64,000 nucleotides of DNA from Sanguinoderma infundibulare (GCA_032821775.1 JAVLRN010000006.1:2852001-2916000); one strand, 5' to 3'; shown: positions 10,803-21,685, counted from the stretch's first letter. Program-made: numbers and translations. Notes: generated by a model from the sequence alone, not told the origin.

Positions 10803-11438
10803 GCTGATGATAGAGCTGGGGGGAAGGGGTTTGAAGAGGGGGAGTTAGGGGTTATTGGCATCGTCTACTTAAGTCCGGCGTTGGTCTTGCGGAGCGGCGG
10901 AAAAACGGCCGGGACCGACGCGTGCTGTGACTCTAGCCAGAGTCAATGCGGTCGCATCGGATATTCCTGCGGATGTTGCGCGTCGCTCCGTTGCCGGTCG
11001 CATCTACTAACGGTTTCAGAAGTCTCCAAACCACTCAAATTACACATAACGTTAACACACCATCGGAGCTCCGGATCCTGTCGTATCGAGAGCGCGCCCA
11101 CAGGGTATCTGGGCTCGTACATCACCAAGGGTTCCAGGTCACTTATACATAGTTGCAACATCTGCGGAACATCAGAGGTGGCGTGCGTCGGGCGCCGACG
11201 CCGTCCTGCCCCCCGCGATGAGACCGATGATGATTAAGAGGGGGGTGGTGACGGCAGCTGCAACAACGCCCTTGGACAACCCGTGCCTTTGGGTTGGGAT
11301 AAGAAGATATCATAGCTCACATGAGGACTTGCCTAGGTGTGAGCCGCCGAGGCTCCATCTCCGGTCTGAAACATACTGGTATCCAAAACCCAAGAGCCCA
11401 AGAGAAATCCCCCAGGCCGCCGCATTATCCCAGCCTCG
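10803..11438. other. Intergenic: promoter side of the esterase gene, 3' side of the methyltransferase
   Basis: No supported open frame. It contains the upstream region of the esterase (transcribed leftwards) and the 3' flank of the methyltransferase. No clear TATA box was recognised. Confidence 0.5.
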
Positions 11439-12626
11439 CTACGCCCACCCAATCACATAGCGAACGTACTCCACCTCCGAACGACGCCTGTCCTCCGCCT
11501 CGCAGATGATCGTCTCCTTCTCCACCACACGCAGCAACGGCTCTGTCGGAGAATGGGCTGGGCTCGTCCTCGCGGGAAAAAGCTCCTCAACCATGCGCGT
11601 TTCGGAGGTGTGGGTCGGACGGAGAGGCATGATGAGGTGGAAGTGAGGAATTGGGGTGCCAGTCAGAACGGACCGGGGAAGCAGGGCGGCGACGGTATCG
11701 CGAATCCAGGACGCATGGGTCGGCTCGTAGATAACATCCGCCGCGAGGATGACGTCGAATGGCTTGTCGAAAGGCAGTTGGGCGATTTGTAGTCGCATCC
11801 CGCTAGGAAGAGAATACTCGGACCAATCGAGTGCTTGTGCGCTGAGCGAAACCTGACCGGGAAGAACGTTTGCGTTGATGTTGTGTTCCAGGTTGGCGAG
11901 CACCTCAGGGTGGTAGTCCGACGCGACGACCGTCGCTCTTGCTCCACGCATAGACAAGAACTTGGCAACGACCAAACTCACCAGCCCCGTCCCAGCCCCG
12001 AGCTCTAGTACTCGTATTTCCCGACCGCTACCCAGCACCGAGTCCGACAGTCCGAACTTCTCTGGCTCTTCTACCACCATCTCCGCCATAAGGCACGCGC
12101 TGCCCCATGTCTGCGCTCCAACCGTGGCCGAGTCACCGTCGACGGAGATCGAGGCGTCCGTCAAACAGATATCGACGTCCGTCGAGAGAGAGGGCGCGTG
12201 GAACGCGTAGCGGCGGGTCAAAGTCCTGACTGCAGCGGTGCCGGCGCACACAGCGATGAGCTCCGTAGCAGAGCGGATGAGGGCCTCAACCTTTTCCTCG
12301 CCACTCGCTGGATGCACGTCGTCCTCGAGTGGGTCGGGAAGCAGGGATGCTTGGGAGACGAGTCCGGTGAGCCAGCGGACGGCGTGTGCCCGCTCGAACT
12401 CGTCCGAACGCAGGGATACTAGCGTGGCCTTCTCTGCAACATTTTCAACTGGACGAGAGGTGCTATTTGGAGGCTTGCGGTAGACGCGACGAGTTCCGTG
12501 GATGAGAGGGTTGTAGAGGGTACGGAGGTACTCGACCAGGGTCGCTAGCGCCTCGACGGGATGCTCGTGGATCTTGCGGATTGGAGGCAGCGTCGAAGAC
12601 GGAGGAGCGACAACAAAGAGGGTCAT
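11439..12626 (-). CDS. SAM-dependent methyltransferase, Methyltransf_16 (EFM/METTL21-like) family
   Basis: A single-exon gene of 395 residues, the only copy of four in the window seen complete. The N-terminal about 170 residues carry a family-specific extension (PPIRKIHEHPVEAL...). It is followed by GAQTWGSACLMAEMVVEEP, the SAM-binding glycine motif VLELGAGTGLVSLVVA (about residues 210-225), VVASDYHPEVLANLEHN (acidic motif II) and FDVILAADVIYEP (post-motif, about 290-303), ending SEVEYVRYVIGWA. Family members methylate lysines of translation factors or other proteins; the target is unknown. It is transcribed away from the neighbouring DUF6533 gene, with about 700 bp between them. Confidence 0.88.
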   Translation of the reverse strand: MTLFVVAPPSSTLPPIRKIHEHPVEALATLVEYLRTLYNPLIHGTRRVYRKPPNSTSRPVENVAEKATLVSLRSDEFERAHAVRWLTGLVSQASLLPDPLEDDVHPASGEEKVEALIRSATELIAVCAGTAAVRTLTRRYAFHAPSLSTDVDICLTDASISVDGDSATVGAQTWGSACLMAEMVVEEPEKFGLSDSVLGSGREIRVLELGAGTGLVSLVVAKFLSMRGARATVVASDYHPEVLANLEHNINANVLPGQVSLSAQALDWSEYSLPSGMRLQIAQLPFDKPFDVILAADVIYEPTHASWIRDTVAALLPRSVLTGTPIPHFHLIMPLRPTHTSETRMVEELFPARTSPAHSPTEPLLRVVEKETIICEAEDRRRSEVEYVRYVIGWA

Positions 12627-13334
12627 TCAAGGATGGAAAGCCTGAAGACGTTGTCCGAAGTCAGTTGGTGCGAGCAGGTCGAGTGAGAGTTCGGGTCCAA
12701 GATGCCTAAGACCTTCAAGCGCCTGTTCGAACTTGCACTTGTACGGTCATTCACCGCTACAACAGACGAAGCACTGGTGAGTTGATAACACTTCGAGTCT
12801 CAATGCAATATCCTCATAAGTAGCCACATCAGCCATCTTACGGCACGAATAGGGCGAATCCTTGCAAAGAACGACCCATGGGTCTCGGGCGCGGTTTTCA
12901 AAGCCAATTCATCGCCGAACCCACACGTGCCGCAGCCAGACATCATAACTTTTGTGCCCTGAGAGGCTCTCAGGCTCATGACAAGAAGGTCGCGGTTTTT
13001 CATGGCCGACCAGGGCAACACAGGACAACACAGGGCGACACGCAGCCGGGCGATGCAGAGACCAATTCGAACCATGGGAGCCTGAGCAGGCTCCTGATGT
13101 GCGTCGTCCAGACTCCAGAGTGGCCCAGTCTTCACCATATATGATAACCGAGGATCGGCAGCGCGCTCCATTAGGATCGGAGTGCAGTAGAATCGTGTCC
13201 GCTAATTAATCAACTTTGCGCCCGCCATAGCCCGTCCATGATAAAGCACGGACCTGTGGTGCCTGTCGCCTACGTATACCGTCAGTCCTCCCCCTCGCGG
13301 TCCGCGACGAACACGCCGCGCCACCTTTCGTACG
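12627..13334. other. Duplicated spacer between divergent methyltransferase and DUF6533 genes
   Basis: This roughly 700-bp divergent intergenic region is repeated at 22457-23170 (direct) and 48117-48813 (inverted). It therefore travels with the gene pair and probably holds both promoters. The direct repeat of GGGCAACACAGGACAACACAG type at about 13011-13032 is a local oddity. Confidence 0.65.
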
Positions 13335-15029
13335 ATGGCGGATTCCCAAGATGCGGCCCAAATCATAGCACTGACCGATGGATTGTGCGTAGTTGTCTAT
13401 CTTGCAATATCCGATGGCTCTCTGATCCAGATCGCACACGAAGCATTTCTGCACAATATGCGAACATTGCTGTGTTTTGTATGTGCTTCACTCTTGCTGT
13501 TCTACGATGAGCATAACTTGACTCCCTCGTCGCAGCATTTATCATTTATGAGTACCTCATCACGTTCGACCTCGAGGTGGACTTGTTCTGGAAACGACGG
13601 CTCACCGGGGCTGGCATCTTGTTCTTCCTCAATCGCTACCTCACTCTGTGGATACGGAGTGTTGATATCAGTGAAGTATACATCACATCGGTGACGGTGA
13701 GCAACCTTCGCGTTCAATAGGCTTTTCTAACCTCTTCCTAGAGGTAAGATATCTGAATCCAGATACCCATCTCCAACTCTGAACCTGACGCAAACGTTGA
13801 AGTTGCACTGGCCTTGTAAAAGCGTACGTACTCTTGAATGAGCTCCAGTACGTGATATGGGGAGGTAAGCCATCACGACCTCCAAGGATCCTCTTCTCAC
13901 GACTCCCCAGCGTTTTCCGCCTTGCGAACATTCGCCCTGAGCAGGAGTTTGCTCACTGCGCTTGCCGTCGGTCTGCTCTCGATTGCCCCGTTCGTGGTGA
14001 ATCTTGTAAGCCGTCCTCCCACTGACATATTTGTGCGCCGGTCTAACGATCGGCAGGTTGCATACTACGGCATCATGCAAGTCACTGGAGGCGTAGACCC
14101 AATCTTCGCCTGTGGGGTCGTGCCCACAGCTCCGATCACCCTGATGCAGTCGACCATGTGAGTGGAAAACTACGTAGCCATTGGTTCCTCGTGCTCATCA
14201 AAGTGTAGATGTATGTTCGCCTACGATATATCTACATGTCCTGTTACTGAAATTAGTATCCTCGTACCAGTTGTTGTCGTGTCTCGGGCCAGTCTCATTG
14301 TAACAGACATCACCGTTCTGCTCATAACGTGGTGGCGCACGTACCAGCGCGGCATGAGCGGAGTGTTTTCGGGCAAACGGACCCTCACGAATGTCATTCT
14401 CGTCGATGGTGAGCACCTAACATTTCTACGTATAGCAATCTCTGACTTGTTTTGTATAGGAACCGGCTTCTTCCTGTCAGTATTCCCATTGGATATGGTG
14501 CTGGCCATATCTCTGACGAGTCTGTGTAGAGTCCTGTTGGCACTCAATGTGGTCCACCTTTCCCTTACGCTCGTGGTACGTGACTGTTTCGCAATGCTGT
14601 ACCGGCCTACGTCCCTGATGCCACCTACAGGGCTACTCCAATCCTGATAGCATCAACACCAGCCAGATCACCTATTTCTCCGAGCCGTAAGTTGACCTTC
14701 CTCTCCGTCCAGCGCTGCGGAAGTGACATTCCCGGCCTGATAGGATCACAAGCGTGCTCGTATCCCGCTTCCTCCTCGACCTTCAAGCCGCCAGCCTCCG
14801 TACCGTCGACTTGGGCGGGCAGAGTGCTCACGGGTACAGGACAAGCTCCGCCGCCGACATCAGTACGCTATCCTTCGCGACGGTCGTCGGCTCAATCGCT
14901 TCGCATCTCGACGGATATGGAGATGACGACGAACACGACGACCACGCCTTTGGGGGAGGATCTGAGGGAGCCCTTGCGGCTGTGGCGGGGGAAGAGAAAG
15001 ATTGTGGCGCAGTTCTGTCCCTCTTTTGA
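13335..15029 (+). CDS. DUF6533 multi-pass membrane protein, copy 1
   Basis: Function unknown; the family is large in Agaricomycetes and predicted to be integral membrane. Exons: 13335-13384 (MADSQDAAQIIALTDG), 13444-13478, 13536-13696 and further short exons. The joined product contains the family signature IIYEYLITFDLEVDLFWKRR followed by LTGAGILFFLNRYLTL, then LRTFALSRSLLTALAVGLLS, VAYYGIMQVTGGVDPIF, VVVSRASLIVTDITVLLITWW, GFFLSVFPLDMVLAISLT and the last-exon block ITSVLVSRFLLDLQAASLRTV. The acidic tail is rich in D, E and H. It ends at TGA 15027-15029. No stop or frame change was seen in the exons checked. It is probably the most complete of the three close paralogues. Confidence 0.8.
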
Positions 15030-15320
15030 CCCAAAGGCTGTCGTAGACCGTGTCTGCGCATGGATGCATGACCTTGTTTCGGCGTTGGCAGCGCGGAATA
15101 AAACCCGAGAAGACGATAACGTGAGCCCAATCGACACACGCATGCCCGAGTCCTCCATTCAACTATGATATTTTTCTGTTCGTACGTCTCTAGGTTAAAG
15201 GCTGACTCAAAGGCGATGCGAAGGCGTCACATGAGTCTCCCAAGCTGAGGAGTATATAAATGGTCCCGCTAGGTCTTCACCCAGACGCCACTCTTCGTCC
15301 CCTACGGACTACTGGCAAGA
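15030..15320. other. Intergenic between DUF6533 copy 1 and P450 start
   Basis: This stretch is duplicated in inverted orientation at about 46190-46470. It contains the TATA element listed separately. Confidence 0.6.
15253..15260 (+). promoter_or_regulatory. TATA box of the P450 stub
   Basis: TATATAAA lies 61 bp upstream of the ATG at 15321. The same element is kept in the inverted copy at 46184-46191, so the promoter was duplicated with the first exon. Confidence 0.65.
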
Positions 15321-15965
15321 ATGGGAAACTTCAAGACAGTCATACTCACTGGTGTGGTCATAGCCAGCGCGATCTACGCCGTCCGATGGTACAATAGTCC
15401 TGTGAGTACATTGCACGGTCGTCGGTGGCTACCGCTACGGTTCCTATTCGCTGACCCTTGAGTATCGAGTATAGCTCAACTCAATCCCCACCGTTCCTCC
15501 CTCCCCGGATTATCTTATCTCACCGCTTTGCGTACTTTGCGCAACTGCAGGGAGATACTGGAGGAGGGCTACAGAAAGGTGCCCGTCTCTCTCGGCGTAT
15601 TGTGCATACATATCTGTTCATGATCCTTTGCGTTATTAGTATCACGGATCAGCGTTCAAGGTTGCCTTCCTGGATCAATGGATGGTCATTACCACCGGGC
15701 GCAACACGGTCGAGGAGCTCAGGGCACGTCCAGATGAGGACCTGTCCATGCGGCTTGGAAGCCAAGAGGTGCGTGTCCGGTCCTGACTCGGCATCGCGAA
15801 GTCGGCTCTGAAGTGACGGGATGCGATGGGTCGAGCAGGTGATGCAGAGTATGTACGTCCTCGAGCCTGAAGTCATTTCGGACCAGTACCAAATAACCAT
15901 CGTGAAGGAGAAGCCCACACGGATGCTTCCGGTCATCCTACCGGACTGTAACTGGCTCGGACACG
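15321..15965 (+). pseudogene. Cytochrome P450 N-terminal fragment
   Basis: Exon 1 encodes a membrane anchor, MGNFKTVILTGVVIASAIYA followed by VRWYNSP, then an intron donor GTGAGT. The following exons give SIPTV, then in a shifted frame TALRTLRNCREILEEGYRK, YHGSAFKVAFLDQWMVITTG, RNTVEELRARPDEDLS and VLEPEVISDQYQITIVKEK with TRMLPVILPD. These are the N-terminal blocks of Agaricomycete microsomal P450s. The frame change after SIPTV looks like a roughly 5-bp deletion. Everything downstream, including the heme-binding Cys region, is absent. The sequence runs instead into a DUF6533 gene tail. TATA-containing promoter retained. Confidence 0.82.
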
Positions 15966-16080
15966 CCCGCCGAACCACTACACCGAAAGGCAGAATAACT
16001 GAAGGACTGCTTCTTCAGTCACCGGCGGGTATATATGTGCCATACCGGGCTTGTCTGTGCTAAGGGTGCCGTCACCCTTA

Positions 16081-16281
16081 CAGTCACCCGCTTTCTGTCC
16101 AACCTTCAGTTGGTCAAAGCTCGGTGTAACTGGCATAGACTTGAACGCAGACAATAGTGCTGAGCAATCCGACGTGGTCTTCAGCACGAGCCGACTCAGG
16201 TTCAGCGAGATTGTCGATTCGCTGGGATCCACCCTTACATCAGAGGAAGATGAGAGTGGGGCATGGGAATCTGGATGTTGA
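16081..16281 (+). pseudogene. 3' tail of a DUF6533 gene
   Basis: The open stretch GVTGIDLNADNSAEQSDVVF followed by STSRLRFSEIVDSLGSTLTS and EEDESGAWESGC ends in TGA. It matches the last-exon C-terminus of the DUF6533 gene at 53924-55554 and a tail at 45290-45520. No upstream DUF6533 exons are present; it directly follows the P450 stub. Confidence 0.75.
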
Positions 16282-16428
16282 CTGGACGCCGCACAATGTA
16301 TATTTTCCAAGGACATACTATTGGATATCGTCGTACCAATCAGTCTAAAGCGAAGTACTCTGGATTTCCGTAATGGCATCTAACTCATCTCAGAATCCAT
16401 CTACGCTCGTCGTACTGCTCCCATCTGA

Positions 16429-17891
16429 CTACTGACTAGCGGCGTCAGCTGGGGTGATTAATCCCACCTTCTCCGCCTCAAGAAGTCCGTCGATTGTGTC
16501 GTTGATCATTTTCCGCCAGTCCACATATTCATTGATCCCCAATACCTCCCTCGCGCGTGTCACGTCGTTCTTCGACAGCGGTCCTGGGAGTTGGGGACGT
16601 TTCTCCAGTGATGGGAGTCTGCCACGCAGCCCCGGGCGCGTCTCGTGCAGGTACTTGACGACAGTGTCCCACATCGCCATTTCCGGGTCCGCAACGAGGA
16701 AGCGTTTCTCTTGGAGATCTACGCCAGAGGGCAGCGGCTGAAGCTCAAGCGCGCGGACGTGCGCGCGAGCCACGTCGCGGACATCCACGTGGAAGGGGAT
16801 GAGCTGGAATGGGATCGGGCGGCCAGGCTCGCCAACGATGAGGTCGTAGACGAAATTTACGGTAGCGATGGAAGACGTGGTGAGCGGGAGAATGTGAGGG
16901 CCGTAGACGCACACAGGACATACTACAATGGCGAGTTTATGTGAGACTTAAATCAGCATTGCGAGAACGTTGAAGCGAGGGACTTACTGGTCGCGATGTC
17001 GACCTCGGGGTGTTCCTTGGTGAACTCCCACGCAGCCTGCTCCGCTAGGATCTTTGCCGCACGGTAGACGTACAAGCTATCGCGGCCTTGGTGGAGAAGA
17101 TCCTCGCGGGATGTCCAACCCCAATCTGCACAATGTTTTACGACCTCTCAGTGTGGTGCACGGCGTAATGCACTTCGATGAACACGCACGTTTCTCTGAG
17201 ATCGTGAGACCCCGGTAGCTGTCGCTCGGCCCGGCTACTCCAAAAGTTCAAGCTGTGACCATTTCTCAGGATGATTATAATGGCTCACGATCGACAAAGG
17301 CCCCCCAGCTACTCGTCACGACGAACTTTGTGATACCCCGAGCAATTGCTTGGTGCATAATGTTCTGCGTGCCCTGTACGGCACTCTGCGTAGTGTGATC
17401 AGTGATGTATCCTTGATCTATGCAAAATCAAAGTGACAGCACTGACTTGAAGGCAGCGCGCAGGGTCTTGTTTGTTGGGGAGCGGTGAAGCGATATGGAA
17501 GATGGCGAAGACGTCTGTCGTGTGTCGCATTTGACCAATGCAAGGGTAACTTGAGGAGACAGGCATGACTGACCTTTTAGGGCATCGGTGAGGTCGCTGG
17601 TTGCAATGTCGTCAACCTCGACGGCTTGAAAATCCTTGTTCTCCTTCCAAAAGTCACGAATGACTCCAAACTTTCCGGCGCGTGCTGTTCTGAACCAACC
17701 GTCAGCAGCGGACGCAAATATGACGTGAGCGGGATACACACCCTCGAACGCGATATCCGGCATCGAGCAGTTGTTGAATGACATGAGAGGCGATGTATCC
17801 GGATGCGCCAGTGACCTATGTACAAGGTTAACACCACCCGCACAGCATGGATGGATGATCTTCGCACCAAGATGAGCTTGTTGGAATTCAT
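16429..17891 (-). CDS. NAD(P)-dependent epimerase/dehydratase (dihydroflavonol-reductase/GRE2-like), copy 1
   Basis: An extended short-chain reductase. ATG 17889-17891 gives MNSNKLIL, then after an intron VTGASGYIASHVIQQLLDAG (nucleotide-binding loop), RTARAGKFGVIRDFWKENKD, VDDIATSDLTDALKG, IFHIASPLPNKQ, SAVQGTQNIMHQAIARGITK, FVVTSSWGAFVD, YVYRAAKILAEQAAWEF (catalytic YxxxK), VYGPHILPL, FHVDVRDVARAHVRALEL and REVLGINEYVDWRKMINDT, ending ITPADAASQ. About eight exons with short introns; no lesion found. Probable function is reduction of a carbonyl substrate with NADPH; the substrate is unknown. Paralogues are at 53115 (broken), 57052 and 59690 (intact). Confidence 0.85.
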
Positions 17892-19047
17892 TCCGTGTTT
17901 CGTTGTGATGGACCAGGGAGTGCTGAGGGGAGTGAGCCAGTGAGGGCACCAAAGCAGGAGTGATTCAAGACTATATGTGCCAACCCAAGGGTCAGGTTGG
18001 TCAGCGGGGGTGCCTACCATCCCCGAATCCAGAGTTCGATTCGGGTCCTACCATTCTGATTCATGACAACAAGGATAAATTACCTGCCATGAAAAGGAAA
18101 CCACTCCGGTCAGGTTTCCTCACTTCGATACATTCTGATACTTGCCGGGCCCCGTGCAGGAAAGTGTGTGTCCGCAGGCTTCAGACGGTCGGCCGGATGC
18201 CAAACCATGCAGGACGGGTTCGGGTAAAAGTGGAAATTCCAAATACTAACATCAGCGATAAGCGGGGATGAGCACGTACGAACCTTAGGGAAAACTTTTA
18301 CTCGATGCATACGTACAGACATGGCGGCGGAAGGTGACAACCGTCTGTGCTCAGCGGTCCAGGGGTCACAGCCACGAGATACTCACCGGCCACGTCATCG
18401 TCTTCAATTTAATTCTGCTCGCCCTTGAAGCTGAAGAGTGTTCCTCTGGATCTAGCGGAATGATCACCCGTCTTTCCACTCTGCGGTGCTGAGGTTCGAT
18501 CGAAAGATGGGTGTAGATTGCTGTCGAAGGAACACACACTGGCAATGTCCTTCAGGCTGGCGATCTGCCAGAGGCGGTTTGAGTCCCACGACTCAAATCC
18601 CGACTACTTACTTACCATCTGCGCAGCCTTCTGTAGCGTCATATCACGGAGAAATGTACATGCGTCTCTCGCCACACTTCTGCCCGAAGAATTGCTGACT
18701 GGTGTACGTAGTCCATTCTCAGAGTGGCCGCGCGCACACCGAGCCTCGGAAAGTGGCGCACTCAAAGAAGGCAATTCCATTGTCGATACTATCCCAGCTA
18801 CATGACGATTGGGTTAGATCAGGCGCGCGGAGCTCGCACTCAATGTTCCATGCCGCTCCAAGTAGGGTCATACCCTCAGTCAGAAACCCACCGATCGGGT
18901 ATGGCGAACTCATCACTGAGCTCATCGAACAGAAACTACACGGGTGACTAGTCAGTCTACCAGATGATCGAGCATCGTTGGTAAAGTTGGCCACCCACCG
19001 CCCTCGCCAAGTATTGGATGAAAAGCGGGTCTATAGGCCCATGATGC
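17892..19047. other. Duplicated spacer S1 between epimerase and acyltransferase
   Basis: No known protein. The stretch recurs inverted at about 52003-53114, and its 18620-19015 part at 45521-46000. It contains an 81-codon open frame at 18702-18947 (+), starting MYVVHSQSGRAHTEPRKVAH, that stays open in all three copies (98 and 84 codons in the others). That could be a small unknown gene, or chance survival of an open frame in a recent duplicate. Confidence 0.55.
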
Positions 19048-20469
19048 TCATAGCTTGGCTGCCGCCGCGATCAAGGTCCTGAGCCCACCGTCCACCCCCT
19101 TCGCGAACGCCTCAGCAAAGTCGTCTTCAACCGCGCCCGTGCCCCACGTCACGCTGATGCCCAGCCCACCATCCGGCGCGCCCGCGACGTTCAGTTTCAA
19201 GGCTGCGCCCAGGGTCGCGCCCGCCTGCTCGAACGTTGTTTCCTTGATCCTCCACTGCGGCGCGTCCACGTCCTTGTCTTGTCCACCCGGCTCCACCGAC
19301 GCTGGGAACGCCCCTAGGTTCGAGATCTCCAGCCCCGCATCGCGCTTCTTCCCGAGCTTCTCCATGAAGTACTCCTCGTACTGCCCGTTCAGCAACTTCA
19401 GCGTCCCGACTTTCGGCCCCGCGCGCGGAGCCTCGCGCTTGAGCGTCGCAGCAAAGCGGGCCGCGACATCCCATGGGAAATCCTCCTCCGATGACGCCGG
19501 GAGCGGGGGATGGCGCGCTTCGTAGCCCGAAATGTGCACGCTGATCGCCGTCGGGGGCGTGCCCGCGATATGGCGCATGGACACGGGGATCGAAGTCGTG
19601 ATCGTTTCGTACTTGGCCCCTTCGCCATCCGGGAGAGCGCGTACGAGGCGCGAGAGGACCGCGAGCGCGAGCGTGTGCAGCGTCGCGGTGAGCGTGGAGC
19701 GGTGTGCCCTCGAGATCTGGAGGAGCGCGTTGGCGTCCGAGGGCGCGTAGCGGAGGACGCGCACTCGCGCGTGCCGGGTGATTTTTGGAGGTAAAGGATT
19801 GCCTGTCCAGGACGCAGCAAGCCCGCGAGCGAAGAGGAATGGGAAAAACACCCCCAGCAGGACACGAACGAGCATGAGGAACGGGACCGTTATCTCGCGA
19901 GCTGCCGCCTCTTCGATGCTCGGCGGGAGCGCGACGTCGGTGGAGATGTCTGCGATGACACCCGAGTGCTCGGAGGGCGGTTCGGGTATGCTGTTGAGAG
20001 CGGCGAGGAGTGCGTGATGGAACGCGAGGCCGCTCTGACCGTCCCCGATGGCGTGGTCCCAGAGGAACATGACGGTGCCGTCGCGAAGAACGAGGAGCCT
20101 CCATCGGGGCTTCTGCTCTTCAAGAAATTCCATATCGCGCACAAAGACGTCCTCCGTGACGCTCTCAAAGTGGTCGCCATCTTTATCCAGGAACTGAACG
20201 ATTACGTTCAAGTCTATGGACGAGAGGCGTATCCATTGCGGAGGTTCGGGCGGCGGAGGGAGTCGTGCGTGAAGCGCAGCATGACCGCGTACGACTTTTT
20301 CGAGGGCGGCGAAGAGGGTCGGCTTGTCGTCTACGCAGAGTGATGCGCCCGAAGACGTCTCGTACCGCGCGGTGACGACTACCCAGCCGTCAAAGCCAGC
20401 ACGACCCCGTACATTGTAAAACTGCTCAAAGCGCCCTTGGCACACCAAACATTCGTCAATATCCTCCAC
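19048..20469 (-). CDS. AATase-like acyltransferase (alcohol acetyltransferase / condensation-type fold), copy 1
   Basis: Enzymes of this fold transfer acyl groups from CoA to alcohols or amines using a HxxxDG motif. Here MFLWDHAIGDGQSGLAFHHA carries H-A-I-G-D-G (about residue 137). The conserved C-terminal blocks include GLEISNLGAFPAS and GLGISVTWGTGAVEDDFAEA. The frame is 473 codons and open throughout. Oddity: it opens with GTG (VEDIDEC...), with no in-frame ATG before about codon 111. The ATG used by the 43604 copy is present upstream, but an 8-bp insertion puts it out of frame and adds a stop. The gene therefore needs an undetected 5' exon, a non-AUG start, or is a 5' pseudogene. Confidence 0.72.
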   Translation of the reverse strand: MEDIDECLVCQGRFEQFYNVRGRAGFDGWVVVTARYETSSGASLCVDDKPTLFAALEKVVRGHAALHARLPPPPEPPQWIRLSSIDLNVIVQFLDKDGDHFESVTEDVFVRDMEFLEEQKPRWRLLVLRDGTVMFLWDHAIGDGQSGLAFHHALLAALNSIPEPPSEHSGVIADISTDVALPPSIEEAAAREITVPFLMLVRVLLGVFFPFLFARGLAASWTGNPLPPKITRHARVRVLRYAPSDANALLQISRAHRSTLTATLHTLALAVLSRLVRALPDGEGAKYETITTSIPVSMRHIAGTPPTAISVHISGYEARHPPLPASSEEDFPWDVAARFAATLKREAPRAGPKVGTLKLLNGQYEEYFMEKLGKKRDAGLEISNLGAFPASVEPGGQDKDVDAPQWRIKETTFEQAGATLGAALKLNVAGAPDGGLGISVTWGTGAVEDDFAEAFAKGVDGGLRTLIAAAAKL

Positions 20470-21685
20470 ATACTTGCCTAGGACTTACTGGACACGAACT
20501 CACCTGCTTGACGCATGGTTGACGCGACGCGCGGAATATGATGGTTTGGGACAAGCCTGAGGGCGCGTGAGGTCCGTGGACGTTCAAATTGCACAGCGAC
20601 TCGCCCTGGCGCGGTGATGCCGGGATTTGGGAATATTTACGCAAGATTGATGACAAATATGTCGAGTATGCTATGCGCATCTTCATCCTCAAATTTGATT
20701 GAACCGACTGCGCTAAGTCAAATGCCTCAGTACCTGGCCGACCCGTATGTAAAGGCAATTGCAAAGCGACAACTACGCAACCGGGAGCAGACGTTAGACG
20801 GACTAGCACTCCTAGCCAGAACCACCGCTGCGGTGGTTCAGAAATGTATAAACAAAGTACGGATAGAGGCTGCGCTAAGGCCCCCTATGACGTGGGCGTT
20901 GAGTACGATCATGCCACCGTCTGACCGCAATCGCCACGGAAAGGGCGAATAAAGAACAGTGTTCGCGAGCAGTCCTCCCGTGCGCGGCCCTTGCCGTGCT
21001 CGACGGACGAGAAGAAGGACAAGAAGGCACTGCCAGAACGTACCTCATGTATCTCGTCAACACGCGTGCAGAGGGCAGCTGGGAGCGTCGAGCCTCCAAT
21101 GCAGAGCTCTTGACGGACAGACCCTCGTCATTCCTTCGCTTGAGAGCTGAGACATGGCCATTCGATGTATTCGTAGCGGTTGGGAAGGACATTTGATGCT
21201 CAATTCCATACTTTTATTTGTAGCTTCGTTACGGGTGGTTGAATTCTGTGGACGCAAAGGAGAAGGAAGCGGTTCCGGAGGAGCAGTGGACGTGCGAGAT
21301 CTCGACAAATACTGGACTTGTGGATCATCCCCGTCGCGATTCGGGGAGGCTTGCCGCCCTGGGTCACACCGTCGCACTCATCGTGCGGTTTCTATGAGCG
21401 CGACGATGTGCAGCGCAAGGCGGGCGTTGGGGCTGGGGAGCCCCGTTGGCGGAGACTTCGCCGGAGCGTAGATCATCGACGTTCCATTTGCGCAACAGGA
21501 GTAGGGAGGCGATGGCAAAAATGAAGGTGCACATCGTTTAATGGAATAGGTAACCTTAGGGTACAACAGGCGCGACTCATGCACATGCGAAAGCAGGGAT
21601 ATGGAAGAAACTTAGAATATGGCAAGCGATGTAGTACCAGGTTTGGGAAAGGCAAATGGACATTCACAAAGACATACGAAGTGTG
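20470..21685. other. Upstream region of acyltransferase copy 1 with ~510-bp extra segment
   Basis: 20470-20985 and 21495-21685 match 50050-50580 and 49850-50010 on the right side in inverted orientation. The segment about 20985-21495 has no counterpart there. That segment contains a frame at 20996-21196 (+) that does not resemble a known protein. Confidence 0.6.

Noticed and set aside
18020..18052. GTTCGATTC motif resembling a tRNA T-loop
   Set aside because: No acceptor, D or anticodon stems can be formed with the flanking 70 nt, and the motif is not kept in the duplicate near 52940.
19127..20104. 325-codon second frame on the same strand as the acyltransferase
   Set aside because: Arg/His-rich low-quality product overlapping the domain-bearing frame; an out-of-frame shadow.
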